64,000 nt of DNA from Halarsenatibacter silvermanii (GCF_900103135.1 NZ_FNGO01000004.1:62001-126000), one strand, 5' to 3'; counted from the first letter of the stretch, positions 9,003-17,773 are shown. Notes: generated by a model from the sequence alone, not told the origin. Translations and numbers: made by a program.

Positions 9003-10212
9003 TTTCCTGCCCCCTCACACCAAATGATCCTGAAAGTCTAAATGCTCTGGTTCCGGCAAAAAGATCCATGAAAGTCTTCGTGACGAAAAAAGCTGTGAAC
9101 ATGCTCAAAAGAATCCCGATACCCAGCGTCACGGCGAATCCTCTTACCGCACCGGTGGTAAAGTAAGCCAGAATAAGCGCGGTAATCATGGTGGTGACAT
9201 TGGCGTCAACTATTGTGAGATACGCTCTCTTAAAACCGGAATTGATAGAGGTCTTCAAGGGTTTGCCATTTCTCAATTCATCCTGGATGCGCTCAAAAAT
9301 AATTATATTGGCATCGACAGCCATACCAATAGATAATATCAGCCCTGCAATACCCGGCAGCGTCAGCGTAGCCTGGAGACCGGCCAGCACACCCATAAAC
9401 AAAACCCCGTATATTAAGAGTGTGGCAGCAGCTATAATCCCCGGAAATCTGTAGTAGAAAACCATATAGATTCCTACGAGCAGAAGCCCTATCAGGCCGG
9501 CTCTTAAACTCTGCTGTAAAGCGATGGCTCCCAGGGTTGGCCCAACCGTACGGTTCTCTATAACTTCAACGTCCACCGGCAAAGCGCCCTCCCGAATCAA
9601 TATAGCATGCTCTTCAGCTTCTTCTACGCTGGCATACCCGGTTATTTGACCCTGATCCCTGATAACTGATTGAACTGTAGGATTGGTTAACTGTTCATCA
9701 TCAAGATATATTCCTATCGGCTCACCCATGTACATCCTGGTGATCTCCTCGAATGTCTGTGCTCCGCTGCCGGTCATTTCAAAGGAAACAACAGGGCGAT
9801 TGTTCTGATCATAACTCGCCCGGGCATCGGCTATCTCGTCGCCCGTCATCAAAACATCTCCTGCCTGGTTGCGGATGGTCAGCATCGCCGTCTGTCCGAT
9901 AGTCTCGATGGCATCATCAGGATTATCGACCGCCGGCAGCTCGATGATAACTCTATCCTGCCCCTGTCTTTGAACGACAGGCTCTGTAAGTCCCATTTCG
10001 TCGACTCTTCTCTCGATTATATTGACAATTCCCCTCATTACCTCATCATCAACTTCTCTGCCTTCTGTCTCCTGCGCTTCCATAACTACATGTGCTCCCC
10101 CGGCCAGATCCAGGCCGAGATTGATCCCATAATTAAAGTAAAGAAATACACCGAAGGCCACAACTATAACCAGAAAAGCAGCCTTCAGCTTCCTCTTTCT
10201 CTTGTACCTCAT
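8995..10212 (-). CDS. secD: Protein translocase subunit SecD
   Basis: Works with SecF in late protein export. The N-terminal helix is followed by LGLDLAGGAHVVME at about 31-44, an extracytoplasmic domain, and five membrane helices in the C-terminal half with the conserved AVDANIIIFERIQDE segment. At 405 residues it is the short Firmicutes form; E. coli SecD has about 615. GGGAGG lies seven bases before the ATG. The gene sits in a lepB-secD-secF block, so export and signal-peptide cleavage genes are made together. Confidence 0.97.
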   Translation of the reverse strand: MRYKRKRKLKAAFLVIVVAFGVFLYFNYGINLGLDLAGGAHVVMEAQETEGREVDDEVMRGIVNIIERRVDEMGLTEPVVQRQGQDRVIIELPAVDNPDDAIETIGQTAMLTIRNQAGDVLMTGDEIADARASYDQNNRPVVSFEMTGSGAQTFEEITRMYMGEPIGIYLDDEQLTNPTVQSVIRDQGQITGYASVEEAEEHAILIREGALPVDVEVIENRTVGPTLGAIALQQSLRAGLIGLLLVGIYMVFYYRFPGIIAAATLLIYGVLFMGVLAGLQATLTLPGIAGLILSIGMAVDANIIIFERIQDELRNGKPLKTSINSGFKRAYLTIVDANVTTMITALILAYFTTGAVRGFAVTLGIGILLSMFTAFFVTKTFMDLFAGTRAFRLSGSFGVRGQENV

Positions 10213-10243
10213 TTTTTATCCTCCCACACAGTTTTTAACCGGA

Positions 10244-10825
10244 TCAGCTAGAATTCGCAGCTGAATTATTTTTTTCTTCCAGAGAATACTCGGCATGATC
10301 AACAAGTCTCATCTCATTCAGAGGCCAGAATACCCACAGGGCCCTGCCGTGAATTTTATCTCTGTCCACATATCCGACCAGATTGGGAAAACGGCTGTCG
10401 GCGCTGTGATTTCGGTTGTCTCCCAGAACAAAATAGCTATTTTCGGGCACTTCAAATGGCCCGGTTTCTCCAACTTCCCTCATCTCTTCTCTGATGTATT
10501 CCTCTTCAATTGGCTCACCGTTGACATAAACCTGATCATCCTGTATATAGACGGTATCTCCAGGCACACCTATAATTCGCTTGATGTAGCGGTTATCTTC
10601 ATCTTCGCCCGGAGTAAAAACCACAATTTCTCCCCTGTCAGGTTCACTGAAGCGGTACACCAATTTATTTACTATCAGCCGCTCCCCATGCTGCAGCGTT
10701 TCTTCCATAGAGCTACCCTCAACCACAAAGGATTGAGCCACGAAAGTAATTATCAAAAACGCCAGAACGGCAGCTATTGCCAGGGATTGGACAATTTCTA
10801 TCAAATCTCTTTTATCCACCGGCAA
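10244..10825 (-). CDS. lepB: Signal peptidase I
   Basis: Membrane serine protease that removes signal peptides from exported proteins. One N-terminal membrane helix (about 12-32) is followed by the catalytic Ser-Lys dyad: S39 in GSSM and K82 in RYIKRIIG. The downstream box GDNRNHSADSR is at 135-145. Length 193 is usual for Gram-positive enzymes. The start is either TTG at 10825 or GTG at 10819, since GGAGG lies 5 or 10 bases away respectively; the protein differs by two residues. It lies between yajC and secD. Confidence 0.96.
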   Translation of the reverse strand: MPVDKRDLIEIVQSLAIAAVLAFLIITFVAQSFVVEGSSMEETLQHGERLIVNKLVYRFSEPDRGEIVVFTPGEDEDNRYIKRIIGVPGDTVYIQDDQVYVNGEPIEEEYIREEMREVGETGPFEVPENSYFVLGDNRNHSADSRFPNLVGYVDRDKIHGRALWVFWPLNEMRLVDHAEYSLEEKNNSAANSS

Positions 10826-10864
10826 ATTACCTCCCTTTGTTTAACATTTAACAGCTTAAGATGA

Positions 10865-11161
10865 TTATTCTCCCTCAATTTCACCCGCTTTGTCCTCAGC
10901 CTCTTCTTCCTCCAGACGGCTTATGGAATTCTTCATCAAATCGATATCGACATCAGTAGATATTCTCAGCCTCACACTTTCATCTCTAATTTTGATGATT
11001 TTCCCCTTGATTCCGCCGGCGGTTACCACTTTGTCACCGACCTGTAAATCCTGCAGCATCTGCTGATGCTGTTTCTGCTGCTTTTTTTGTGGTCTGATCA
11101 GAAAGAACCAAAAAACACCGAAAATTAGAACCCAGGGTAAAAGTGAAACGAGTATTTCCAT
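10865..11161 (-). CDS. yajC: Preprotein translocase subunit YajC
   Basis: Small single-span membrane protein associated with SecDF. The 98-residue product has one N-terminal membrane helix (about 2-20), then the typical RPQKKQQKQHQQML basic stretch and a KVVTAGGIKGKI segment. An in-frame GTG at 11185 would place the AAGGAGG ribosome site inside the coding region, so I take ATG at 11161. The usual neighbour tgt is separated from it by a 240-bp repeat insertion (11247-11486). Confidence 0.95.
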   Translation of the reverse strand: MEILVSLLPWVLIFGVFWFFLIRPQKKQQKQHQQMLQDLQVGDKVVTAGGIKGKIIKIRDESVRLRISTDVDIDLMKNSISRLEEEEAEDKAGEIEGE

Positions 11162-11238
11162 TTTTGAGTTTCCTCCTTCGGTCACTTCTTATTTTAAATT
11201 TAATTATAAAGAGACGTTTAACACCAGGGCTGGAGCGA

Positions 11239-11494
11239 TTTTATTCGTATCTTCTTGTTATCAGTTGATAGATATCGTATAAGACCACTATCATGACAAT
11301 AGTGGCTGGAAGATATGAAGCAAAGTGATACTCGAAATTTTTCGAGACTCAGGTTAAGTCCATGGCCAAAAAATAGTGTCCCCGGCTCAGGATGTGCCGG
11401 GCTGAGCGGGAGCTCAGAGACGAGTTCTCGCGAAGGGAGCGTAATTTTTTAACACACCTATTAACCAACTGAATACAAGAAGATCCTTTTATTC
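11239..11494. repeat. Insertion site with 8-bp target duplication around MITE-like copy 1
   Basis: TTTTATTC occurs at 11239-11246 and again at 11487-11494, exactly abutting the two ends of the repeat element. The right copy overlaps the stop codon end of tgt (stop at 11489-11491), so the element landed at the last codon of tgt without truncating it. This is direct evidence of transposition with an 8-bp staggered cut. Confidence 0.85.
11247..11486. mobile_element. MITE-like non-coding element, copy 1 (240 bp, full length)
   Basis: Inverted termini: the left end begins GTATCTTCTTGTTATCAG and the right end, read inward, GGATCTTCTTGTATTCAG. They match at 10 consecutive bases, then at a further run of seven after two mismatches. 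No ORF of useful size is present. The interior carries several hairpins: CCACTAT/ATAGTGG at about 11284-11304, CTCGAAA/TTTCGAG at about 11331-11346, CCCGGC/GCCGGG at 11381-11400, and CTGAGC/GCTCAG with a 4-base loop at 11402-11417. It separates tgt from yajC. A copy at 44279-44415 has the same ends; 18899-19152 shares ends and core. Most likely a miniature element moved in trans by an unseen transposase. Confidence 0.82.
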
Positions 11495-12622
11495 CTCTGC
11501 CCAACCGCTGTAAAAACTTTCAACAAAATCATCCAATGTGTCCCGTCTAATATTATAGCGCAATTTTCGCATCAGGTCCAGAAAAAAGTATAAATTGTGA
11601 TATGATGCCAGCCTCAATCCGTAAAGCTCGTTTCTTTTGATGAGATGACGGAGGTAAGCTGATGAATAATTCCTGCACACATAGCAGCTGCAGTCTTTAT
11701 CAGGCGGATTAAAATCTTTTTTAAAAGCTGCGTTGGTAATATTTATTCGCCCTCTGGAAGTATACAGACTTCCATGTCTGGCCAGTCGGGTCGGCAGAAC
11801 GCAATCAAACATATCGACGCCTCTTTTAACTCCTTCAATCAAATCCCGGGGGGTGCCCACGCCCATCAAATATCTGGGTTTTTTAGAAGGAAGTTCGGGA
11901 ACGGTAACATCGAGCATCTGATACATGAGCTTATTTTCTTCTCCAACGCTCAGTCCGCCGATGGCATAGCCTGGAAAATCAAGTTTTCTGGTTCGACGCG
12001 CACTTTTCTTTCTGAGGTCGGGATAGGTGCCTCCCTGAACAATTCCGAATATATGCTGATGATCCTGCAGATCTTCGGCAGCTTTCAAGGATCTCTCTGC
12101 CCATCTCAAGGTTCTATTCAGAGACTTTTCCACGTACTCCCTATCGGCAGGATAGGACACACATTCATCGAAGGCCATGATTATGTCTGCTCCCAGCTTC
12201 TTTTGAATTTCGACAGATTTTTCGGGTGTGATGAAATGCTTTGAGCCATCCAGATGCGATTGAAATTGTACTCCATCCTCGGTGACTTCATTCATATCGG
12301 AAAGGCTGAAAACCTGAAAACCTCCGCTGTCGGTCAAAATTGGACGGCTCCAGTTCATAAACTCGTGCAGTCCGCCCGCTTCAGCTACGACATCGGCCCC
12401 CGGCCGCAGATAAAGATGATAGGTGTTGGCCAGCAGTATGCCTGTTCCGCATTTTTTGAGTTCCTCCGGAGAAAGGCTTTTTACGGTAGCCCTGGTGCCA
12501 ACAGGCATGAATATAGGAGTTTCAAACATTCCATTTTCCAGCTCCAGAGTTCCTGTTCGGGCCGGGCTGTCACTCGATCTGGACTCCACTGAAAAATTAA
12601 TTGTCATCTCGATAAACCCCAT
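11489..12622 (-). CDS. tgt: Queuine/preQ1 tRNA-guanine transglycosylase
   Basis: Exchanges guanine 34 for preQ1 in GUN-anticodon tRNAs, the first tRNA-bound step of queuosine synthesis. Both catalytic aspartates are recognisable: D98 in TDSGGFQ and the nucleophile D273 in DCVLPTRLARHG. The zinc site C311-C313-C316 with H342 has the same spacing as the Zymomonas enzyme. Start: ATG at 12622 (AGGA four bases upstream) or ATG at 12607 (GGGG nine bases upstream); the family start is compatible with either. It follows queA by nine bases. The last codons touch the target duplication of the inserted repeat. Confidence 0.97.
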   Translation of the reverse strand: MGFIEMTINFSVESRSSDSPARTGTLELENGMFETPIFMPVGTRATVKSLSPEELKKCGTGILLANTYHLYLRPGADVVAEAGGLHEFMNWSRPILTDSGGFQVFSLSDMNEVTEDGVQFQSHLDGSKHFITPEKSVEIQKKLGADIIMAFDECVSYPADREYVEKSLNRTLRWAERSLKAAEDLQDHQHIFGIVQGGTYPDLRKKSARRTRKLDFPGYAIGGLSVGEENKLMYQMLDVTVPELPSKKPRYLMGVGTPRDLIEGVKRGVDMFDCVLPTRLARHGSLYTSRGRINITNAAFKKDFNPPDKDCSCYVCRNYSSAYLRHLIKRNELYGLRLASYHNLYFFLDLMRKLRYNIRRDTLDDFVESFYSGWAEE

Positions 12623-12631
12623 TTCTTCCTG

Positions 12632-13660
12632 CTACAGGATAAGCATAGCATCTCCAAAACTGTAAAACCTGTATCTTCTTTCGATTGCCTCTCTATAAGC
12701 TTCCAGAACTTCTTCCCGGCCGACCAGAGCTGAGACCAGCATTATGAGAGTCGATTCAGGCAGGTGAAAATTTGTTATCAGAGAATCAATTACCTGAAAT
12801 TCATAGCCGGGGTAAATAAAAAGATCAGTCCAGCCCTTTTTCCCTTCTCCCCTGTTTAACGCCTCGCTGGCTCCTTCCAGGGTCCTGGTGACGGTGGTCC
12901 CCACCGCAATTATTCTTCCTCCCTGCTGGCGGGTGGCATTGATCTCTTTTGCGGTTTTTTCGGGTAATTCAAAATACTCAGAATGCATATCGTGATTTTC
13001 TACCCTTTCACTTCTAACCGGTCGAAATGTTCCCAGGCCCACGTGCAGGGTAAGATAACTGATTCCAATCCCCTTTGATCTCAGCTCTTCAATGAGTCTT
13101 TCAGTAAAATGCAGTCCGGCCGTGGGGGCTGCCACAGACCCCTCACGATCCGAGCTGGCATAGATTGTCTGATACCGGCCAGGATCTTCTGGTTTTTTCT
13201 TTATATAGGGGGGGAGAGGCATTTCACCGATCTCGTCGAGCACAGACCGCAGTTTATTTTCCGGAGAAAAACTCAATATCCTGCCGCCAAAATCGGTCAC
13301 ATCATCGCATCTGGCCGATATTTCTCCTTCAAATTCGATCTCCGTACCCGGTTTTACTCTACGTCCGGGATTGGCCAGCACCTCCCACCTGCCTGTTTCG
13401 AGCTCATTCAGCAGCAGGATCTCTATCTCAATACCAGAAGTCCTTTTCTGCCCGTACAGGCGAGCCGGTATAACCCTGCTGTTGTTAAGCACAATTCTGT
13501 CACCCGGCTGTAAAAAATCGAGCAAATTCTTAAATATCGAATGATCTTTTATATTACCGTCTTTATTCATAACAAGAAGCCGGGATTCATCCCGGCGCTG
13601 GGCTGGTTCCTGAGCAATCAATTCTTCGGGCAGATCAAAAGAAAATTTATCGACGTCCAT
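12632..13660 (-). CDS. queA: S-adenosylmethionine:tRNA ribosyltransferase-isomerase
   Basis: Transfers and rearranges the ribose of SAM onto preQ1-tRNA to form epoxyqueuosine. The 342-residue protein has the family N-terminus (FDLPEELIAQEPAQRRDESRLLV), the SVAAPTAGLHFT segment, the LHVGLGTFRPV segment and the C-terminal NFHLPESTLIMLVSAL motif. It is packed between ruvB (three bases) and tgt (nine bases), the standard ruvB-queA-tgt order, so this operon couples recombination and queuosine genes. No queG or queH is in the window. Confidence 0.97.
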   Translation of the reverse strand: MDVDKFSFDLPEELIAQEPAQRRDESRLLVMNKDGNIKDHSIFKNLLDFLQPGDRIVLNNSRVIPARLYGQKRTSGIEIEILLLNELETGRWEVLANPGRRVKPGTEIEFEGEISARCDDVTDFGGRILSFSPENKLRSVLDEIGEMPLPPYIKKKPEDPGRYQTIYASSDREGSVAAPTAGLHFTERLIEELRSKGIGISYLTLHVGLGTFRPVRSERVENHDMHSEYFELPEKTAKEINATRQQGGRIIAVGTTVTRTLEGASEALNRGEGKKGWTDLFIYPGYEFQVIDSLITNFHLPESTLIMLVSALVGREEVLEAYREAIERRYRFYSFGDAMLIL

Positions 13661-13663
13661 CCT

Positions 13664-14731
13664 CTATGAAGTACCTCCACTCTTATTTTCCTGATCGAAG
13701 AGAGATTTTTGCTCATCCGCTGATTTCATCTCTTCGGGAAGATCTATATTCATATGTTTATAGGCAGCCGGCGTTGCCTCCCGCCCCTGGGAGGTTCTTT
13801 TCAAAAAACCCAGCTGGAGAAGATACGGTTCATAAACCTCTTCAATGGTGGAACTATCCTCATTAATCGCAGCAGCTATAGTCTTCAGGCCCACCGGACC
13901 TCCGGAAAATTTATTTATTATCGTCTCCAGCAGCCTATGATCTATCCTGTCCAGACCTTTTTCATCTATTTCCATCAGCTCCAACGCTTTTGTCACAACT
14001 TCTCCGGTTATAGTTCCTTCTGCCTCTACCTGAGCAAAATCTCTAATTCTGCGCAGAAGTCTATTTGCCACTCTGGGAGTACCCCGGGCCCGCCGGGCTA
14101 TCTCTGCCGCTCCCTCCGGGGATACCTCGATTTCGAGGATGCGGGCGGATCTTTTCACGATCTCGCTCAATTCTTTATCGCTGTAAAATCCCAGCCTGTT
14201 AATTACTCCGAATCTATCACGCAGAGGAGAACTCAATCTGCCTATTTTGGTGGTCGCTCCTACCAGAGTAAAGTGAGAGAGATCAATTCTTACAGATCGG
14301 GCCGAAGGCCCTTTGCCGATCATAAGATCGAGGCCAAAGTCTTCCATGGCGGGATAAAGGACCTCCTCAACGACCGGATTTAATCTGTGAATTTCATCTA
14401 TAAAAAGGATATCTTTGTCGGACAAATTTGTGAGTATCGAGGCCAGATCTCCCGGTCTCTCGATGGCCGGCCCGCTGGTGGTGTGCAGGTTGACGTTCAT
14501 CTCTCGCGATATAATATGAGCCAGAGTTGTCTTACCCAGTCCGGGAGGGCCGTAAAGAAGAACATGATCTAAAGCTTCATTTCTTTCACAGGCAGCCTGA
14601 ATGAATATACTCAGTTTCTTTTTTACTCTCTCCTGGCCCACGTAGTATTCGAGCTTTTCGGGTCTGAGAGTGCTGTCCATACGATTGTCATCAGGCTGCT
14701 GTTCAGGAGATATAACTCTTTCTTCGTCCAT
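13664..14731 (-). CDS. ruvB: Holliday junction branch-migration ATPase RuvB
   Basis: AAA+ motor that drives branch migration of Holliday junctions with RuvA. Walker A GPPGLGKT is at 61-68, and Walker B with the DEIH box at 112-115. The C-terminal winged-helix domain carries the [10 protein letters not shown] and [10 protein letters not shown] segments. Length 355 is normal. AGGAG precedes the ATG by ten bases. Confidence 0.98.
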   Translation of the reverse strand: MDEERVISPEQQPDDNRMDSTLRPEKLEYYVGQERVKKKLSIFIQAACERNEALDHVLLYGPPGLGKTTLAHIISREMNVNLHTTSGPAIERPGDLASILTNLSDKDILFIDEIHRLNPVVEEVLYPAMEDFGLDLMIGKGPSARSVRIDLSHFTLVGATTKIGRLSSPLRDRFGVINRLGFYSDKELSEIVKRSARILEIEVSPEGAAEIARRARGTPRVANRLLRRIRDFAQVEAEGTITGEVVTKALELMEIDEKGLDRIDHRLLETIINKFSGGPVGLKTIAAAINEDSSTIEEVYEPYLLQLGFLKRTSQGREATPAAYKHMNIDLPEEMKSADEQKSLFDQENKSGGTS

Positions 14732-14738
14732 CTAAAGA

Positions 14739-15329
14739 TTACTCCTTTCCCAAAAAGTTGAGCACAAGACGTATCTTCTCTTCCAGCTCATGATCGGAGT
14801 CAAAAGAGATATTGTTCAGCGCCGTTCTTATCTCCTGATCTCTATATCCCAGATTATTCAGAGCAGAAAAGAGCTCTTCTTTTCTCTCCTGTTTATCCTC
14901 CGCAGCTATCTCCAGGTCCTCGCTGGCGACCAGTTTGTCTATTTTACTCTCCAGCTCGAGTATCATCCTCTGACCGCTTTTGGGCCCTATGCCGCTCACC
15001 TTTTTCAGGGTGGGTACATCTTCACCCAGTATAGCTGAAACTAGCTCCTGGGGATTAAGGGTCGAAACGGTATTGAGAGCAACTTTAGGACCTATACCGG
15101 AAACCTCCAGCAGAGTGCTGAAAAGATTTTTCTCCTCTCGATTTTTAAAACCGAACAATTCTATGAGATCCTCTCTCACATAGGTATAGGTATATACCTC
15201 TATCTCCTCTCCTTTCTTACCGAGAGGAAAATCATCAGGAACCTTAACGTCATAACCGACTCCGTTAACTTCCAGCAGCAATTTATCTTTTCTTCTCCCT
15301 ATCAATATTCCTCTTAAGTAGCCTATCAA
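14739..15329 (-). CDS. ruvA: Holliday junction DNA-binding protein RuvA
   Basis: Tetrameric protein that holds the four-way junction and loads RuvB. The OB-fold N-terminus (MIGYLRGILIGRR) and the two helix-hairpin-helix motifs (VSGIGPKVALN near residue 75 and VSGIGPKSGQR near 110) are clear. The start is TTG at 15329, overlapping the ruvC stop as TTGA, with GGAG nine bases upstream; translation is probably coupled. 196 residues, as usual. Confidence 0.97.
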   Translation of the reverse strand: MIGYLRGILIGRRKDKLLLEVNGVGYDVKVPDDFPLGKKGEEIEVYTYTYVREDLIELFGFKNREEKNLFSTLLEVSGIGPKVALNTVSTLNPQELVSAILGEDVPTLKKVSGIGPKSGQRMILELESKIDKLVASEDLEIAAEDKQERKEELFSALNNLGYRDQEIRTALNNISFDSDHELEEKIRLVLNFLGKE

Positions 15330-15823
15330 AGCATCTCACTCCAGCTATTTCTGGTTGATTCAGTGTGACAGTGGCATATCGAGACGGCCAGAGCATCAGC
15401 TGCATCTTCAGAAGCTGGGATTTCAGCCAGCCCCAGCAGAGTTTTAACCATCTGCTGCACCTGCATCTTTTCAGCCCTGCCGTGTCCCACCACAGCCTGT
15501 TTAACTTCCAGCGGCGTGTATTCAAAGACGGGGATATCTGCCCGGGACCCGGCCAGCAGAATCACTCCTCTGGCCTGACCGACGCGGATAGCCGTTTTGG
15601 CGTTCTTATTAAAAAACAATTCCTCTACAGCCATCTGTTCCGGTTCCAGGCTTTTTATAATCTGGGTGAGTTCTTCGAAGACAACATTTAACCTCTCCAG
15701 ATCAGATTTCTCGCTGGATGTGCTGATCAGGCCAAATTCTATTTGAGAAAGAGAATTTCCATCTTTTTCAATTACTCCATAACCTATTTCAGCCAGTCCG
15801 GGATCTACGCCTAAAATTTTCAC
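15326..15823 (-). CDS. ruvC: Holliday junction resolvase RuvC
   Basis: Endonuclease that resolves Holliday junctions in the RuvABC complex. The four acidic catalytic residues can be placed at D7 (GVDPGL), E67, D140 and D143 (ASEDAADALA), matching D7/E66/D138/D141 of E. coli. Length 165. The start is GTG with GAGGTG upstream. It is the first gene of the ruvCAB-queA-tgt cluster, after yebC. Confidence 0.97.
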   Translation of the reverse strand: MKILGVDPGLAEIGYGVIEKDGNSLSQIEFGLISTSSEKSDLERLNVVFEELTQIIKSLEPEQMAVEELFFNKNAKTAIRVGQARGVILLAGSRADIPVFEYTPLEVKQAVVGHGRAEKMQVQQMVKTLLGLAEIPASEDAADALAVSICHCHTESTRNSWSEML

Positions 15824-15895
15824 TTCATCACCTCATGAAAAAAAATAAAGACACCGACCTACCAGTGCCCTTTTAATAGAGCCTGCAGCTATAAA

Positions 15896-16660
15896 TCAGG
15901 CTATTTCCTCTTTATTGAGCTCCTGCATGACGGATTCCGGGATGTTAAAATTCGTGTAAACCTCCTGAATATCGTCATGTTCTTCCAGCTCATTCATCAA
16001 TTCCAGAACTTTTCTGGCTTCTTTGTAATTTAAGTCCACTTCGTTGTTGGGCACCATCACTATATCTGAATCGCTGAAATCATATTCGTCATCCAGCTGC
16101 TCTTTAACATCTATATAATCCTGAGGGTCAGTCATAATCCTGATAAGATTATTTTCTTCGATGACATCTTCAGCACCGGCTTCTATGGCATCCAGCATTA
16201 CTGCCTCTGAATCTTTTTCAATCTCGTCTTTTTTCAGAAGAAGCTGTCCTCTCTCATCGAACATCCAGGCCACACAGCCTTCCTGGCCCAAATTACCCCC
16301 GTTCTCCGAAAGGATATGTCTTAACTCCGAAGCTGTTCTATTGCGATTATCAGTAGTGATTTCAAAATAAAGCGCCACGCCTCCCGGGCCGTAACCCTCG
16401 TAGGTGAAGCTTTCATAATCAACACCTTCAAGCTCTCCGGTACCTCTTTTTATAGCCCTCTCGATATTTTCCTTGGGCATATTTTTATCTTTGGCTTTCT
16501 CTATAGCCATCCTCAAATCAGGATTTTTATCGGGATCACCCCCGCCCTCTCGGGCAGCTACGGAGATCCTGCGGCTTAATTTGGAAAATAATTTAGCCCT
16601 TCTCTTATCCTCTTTTTTCTTCTGATGTCTGATATTATGCCACTTAGAATGACCAGCCAT
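15896..16660 (-). CDS. yebC: YebC/TACO1 family translation or transcription factor
   Basis: Widespread protein related to mitochondrial TACO1. Some members act as transcriptional regulators, and recent work on others supports a role in translating polyproline-type motifs. The signature N-terminus MAGHSKWHNIRHQKKKEDK and the GGDPDKNPDLRMAIEKAK segment are intact over 254 residues. AGGAGG lies before the ATG. It precedes ruvC, a very common arrangement. An EF-P gene with a non-standard tip residue is also in the window, though not adjacent. Confidence 0.96.
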   Translation of the reverse strand: MAGHSKWHNIRHQKKKEDKRRAKLFSKLSRRISVAAREGGGDPDKNPDLRMAIEKAKDKNMPKENIERAIKRGTGELEGVDYESFTYEGYGPGGVALYFEITTDNRNRTASELRHILSENGGNLGQEGCVAWMFDERGQLLLKKDEIEKDSEAVMLDAIEAGAEDVIEENNLIRIMTDPQDYIDVKEQLDDEYDFSDSDIVMVPNNEVDLNYKEARKVLELMNELEEHDDIQEVYTNFNIPESVMQELNKEEIA

Positions 16661-16743
16661 TTTGACCCTCCTATAAATGTCCTGAACTTAATTTTAACAC
16701 AGATAAAATATCTTTTCAATAAAACAAAAGTAAATAAATGGCA

Positions 16744-16771
16744 ATAAAAAAACCAGGACCTGCGGTCCCGG
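16744..16771 (-). terminator. Rho-independent terminator after the small-gene pair
   Basis: On the minus strand, CCGGGACC-GCA-GGTCCTGG forms an 8-bp stem with one G-T pair, followed immediately by TTTTTTTATTG. It lies 60 bases past the stop of the 71-residue gene and before yebC, so yebC should have its own promoter. Confidence 0.85.
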
Positions 16772-16829
16772 CGTTCAAATGAAAAATATTTATATCTGAT
16801 CGGTTCAATAAATCAATCCAGAATAAAAA

Positions 16830-17045
16830 TTATAACCTCTCCTCCAGTTCTTCGATGAACTGGACAAGATCGTTTCTACCTCCTTCTTCCCAATCCTGCA
16901 GAAAATTTCGCAATCTGCTTTTTTCGTATTCGGAAAGACCGGCGATCATTTCATCCAGCTTCTCTTCATCTTTGTCGAGTTTTTTGAGTTTCTGAATCCC
17001 TTTTTTTAAAGGATACTGCACTCTGTAATAAATTTTATCAGCCAT
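16830..17045 (-). CDS. Small conserved-looking protein of unknown function, 71 aa
   Basis: I do not recognise this family. The product is soluble, basic at the N-terminus (YRVQYPLKKGIQKLKKL) and acidic at the C-terminus, predicted largely helical, with no Cys pairs or membrane segment. The in-frame GTG at 17054 is less likely than ATG at 17045, which has AAGGTG six to seven bases upstream. The start overlaps the end of the 72-residue gene before it by eight bases, so the two are cotranscribed and probably act together. A clear terminator follows. Confidence 0.7.
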   Translation of the reverse strand: MADKIYYRVQYPLKKGIQKLKKLDKDEEKLDEMIAGLSEYEKSRLRNFLQDWEEGGRNDLVQFIEELEERL

Positions 17046-17256
17046 TTTCAGCACCTTCTATTCTGCTTTGAATTTTCTTTAAAACATCTATACCATCTTT
17101 ATCAAGGTATCTAAGATAACCTCGAAGGGTGATGATCCGATTTTTCACAATATCATCATCAATGTCAGCTTCCAGGGGATCGATTTCTTCTACTTTTTCC
17201 AGACAATAAGAGAGCTTTTCAGCAACCTGCAGTAAATCGCTCTTTTCCTGTGCCAT
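17038..17256 (-). CDS. Small protein of unknown function, 72 aa
   Basis: Unrecognised. Acidic helical protein with a leucine-rich N-terminal half (SDLLQVAEKLSYCLEKVEEIDP) and a LRGYLRYLDKDGIDVLKKI segment, which looks like two amphipathic helices joined by an acidic loop. GAGGTG lies eight bases before the ATG, and the gene begins 27 bases after the 3' end of the RNase P RNA. It overlaps the next small gene. The strong ribosome site and tight coupling argue that both are real genes. Confidence 0.72.
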   Translation of the reverse strand: MAQEKSDLLQVAEKLSYCLEKVEEIDPLEADIDDDIVKNRIITLRGYLRYLDKDGIDVLKKIQSRIEGAENG

Positions 17257-17282
17257 AAAGTTAACACCTCAATTCTTTATGT

Positions 17283-17626
17283 TAAGCTGGCCTATAAGCC
17301 GGGTTCTGTCGAAGGGTAATCATCTATCTGGAGCTGCAGTTGCCTGCAGCTCTCAAGCGTCCATACCCGAAGGCATCAAGACGGGCCATCTTATTGCCTT
17401 CCTATTTGGACTTACTCCGAAGGGGGTTTGCCAGGCCCTTTCGGTTTCCCGAAAGGCCGGTGCGCTCTTACCGCACCATTTCACCCTTACCAGCTGAACA
17501 GCTGGCGGTATATTTTCTGCGGCACTTTCCCGGGGTTTCCCCCGCCGGGAGTTGCCCGGCCTTCTGCCCTGTAGAGCCCGGACTTTCCTCGGTGGCCCAA
17601 ACCACCGCGATCACCCGGCCAGCTTA
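17283..17626 (-). ncRNA. rnpB: RNase P RNA, bacterial type A
   Basis: Catalytic RNA that removes tRNA 5' leaders. The universal GAGGAAAGTCCGGGCTC block is at the 5' side, the conserved ACAGAA...AACCCGGCTTAT block at the 3' side, and the two ends pair as P1 (TAAGCTGGCC with GGCCAGCTTA). About 344 nt. Internal stems are obvious, such as GGTGCG/CGCACC and CCTTTCGG...CCGAAAGG. The GGTTT/GGCCACC and GCTGTTCAGC stems support the type A (ancestral) architecture rather than the Bacillus type B. Confidence 0.97.
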
Positions 17627-17682
17627 TGTAATAGCAATTTAATGTAATTTCTTGAGCTTTTGACTTAAGAATAGTCAATTAT

Positions 17683-17711
17683 AGTATACCACTACTCGAT
17701 CTAAATATCAA
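17683..17711 (-). promoter_or_regulatory. Promoter for rnpB
   Basis: Minus-strand TTGATA (17706-17711), a 17-base spacer and TATACT (17683-17688). The RNase P RNA begins about 55 bases downstream, so a short 5' leader would be made unless another start is used. Confidence 0.65.
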
Positions 17712-17773
17712 GAAAAATCAGTAAAACATATCTACTGTTTATCAATTAAACATATAACTAGATATTATTGATA

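Noticed and set aside
17279-17678. Open frames of 60-100 codons in both directions across 17279-17678
   Set aside because: The stretch is RNase P RNA with its conserved core; the frames are accidental.
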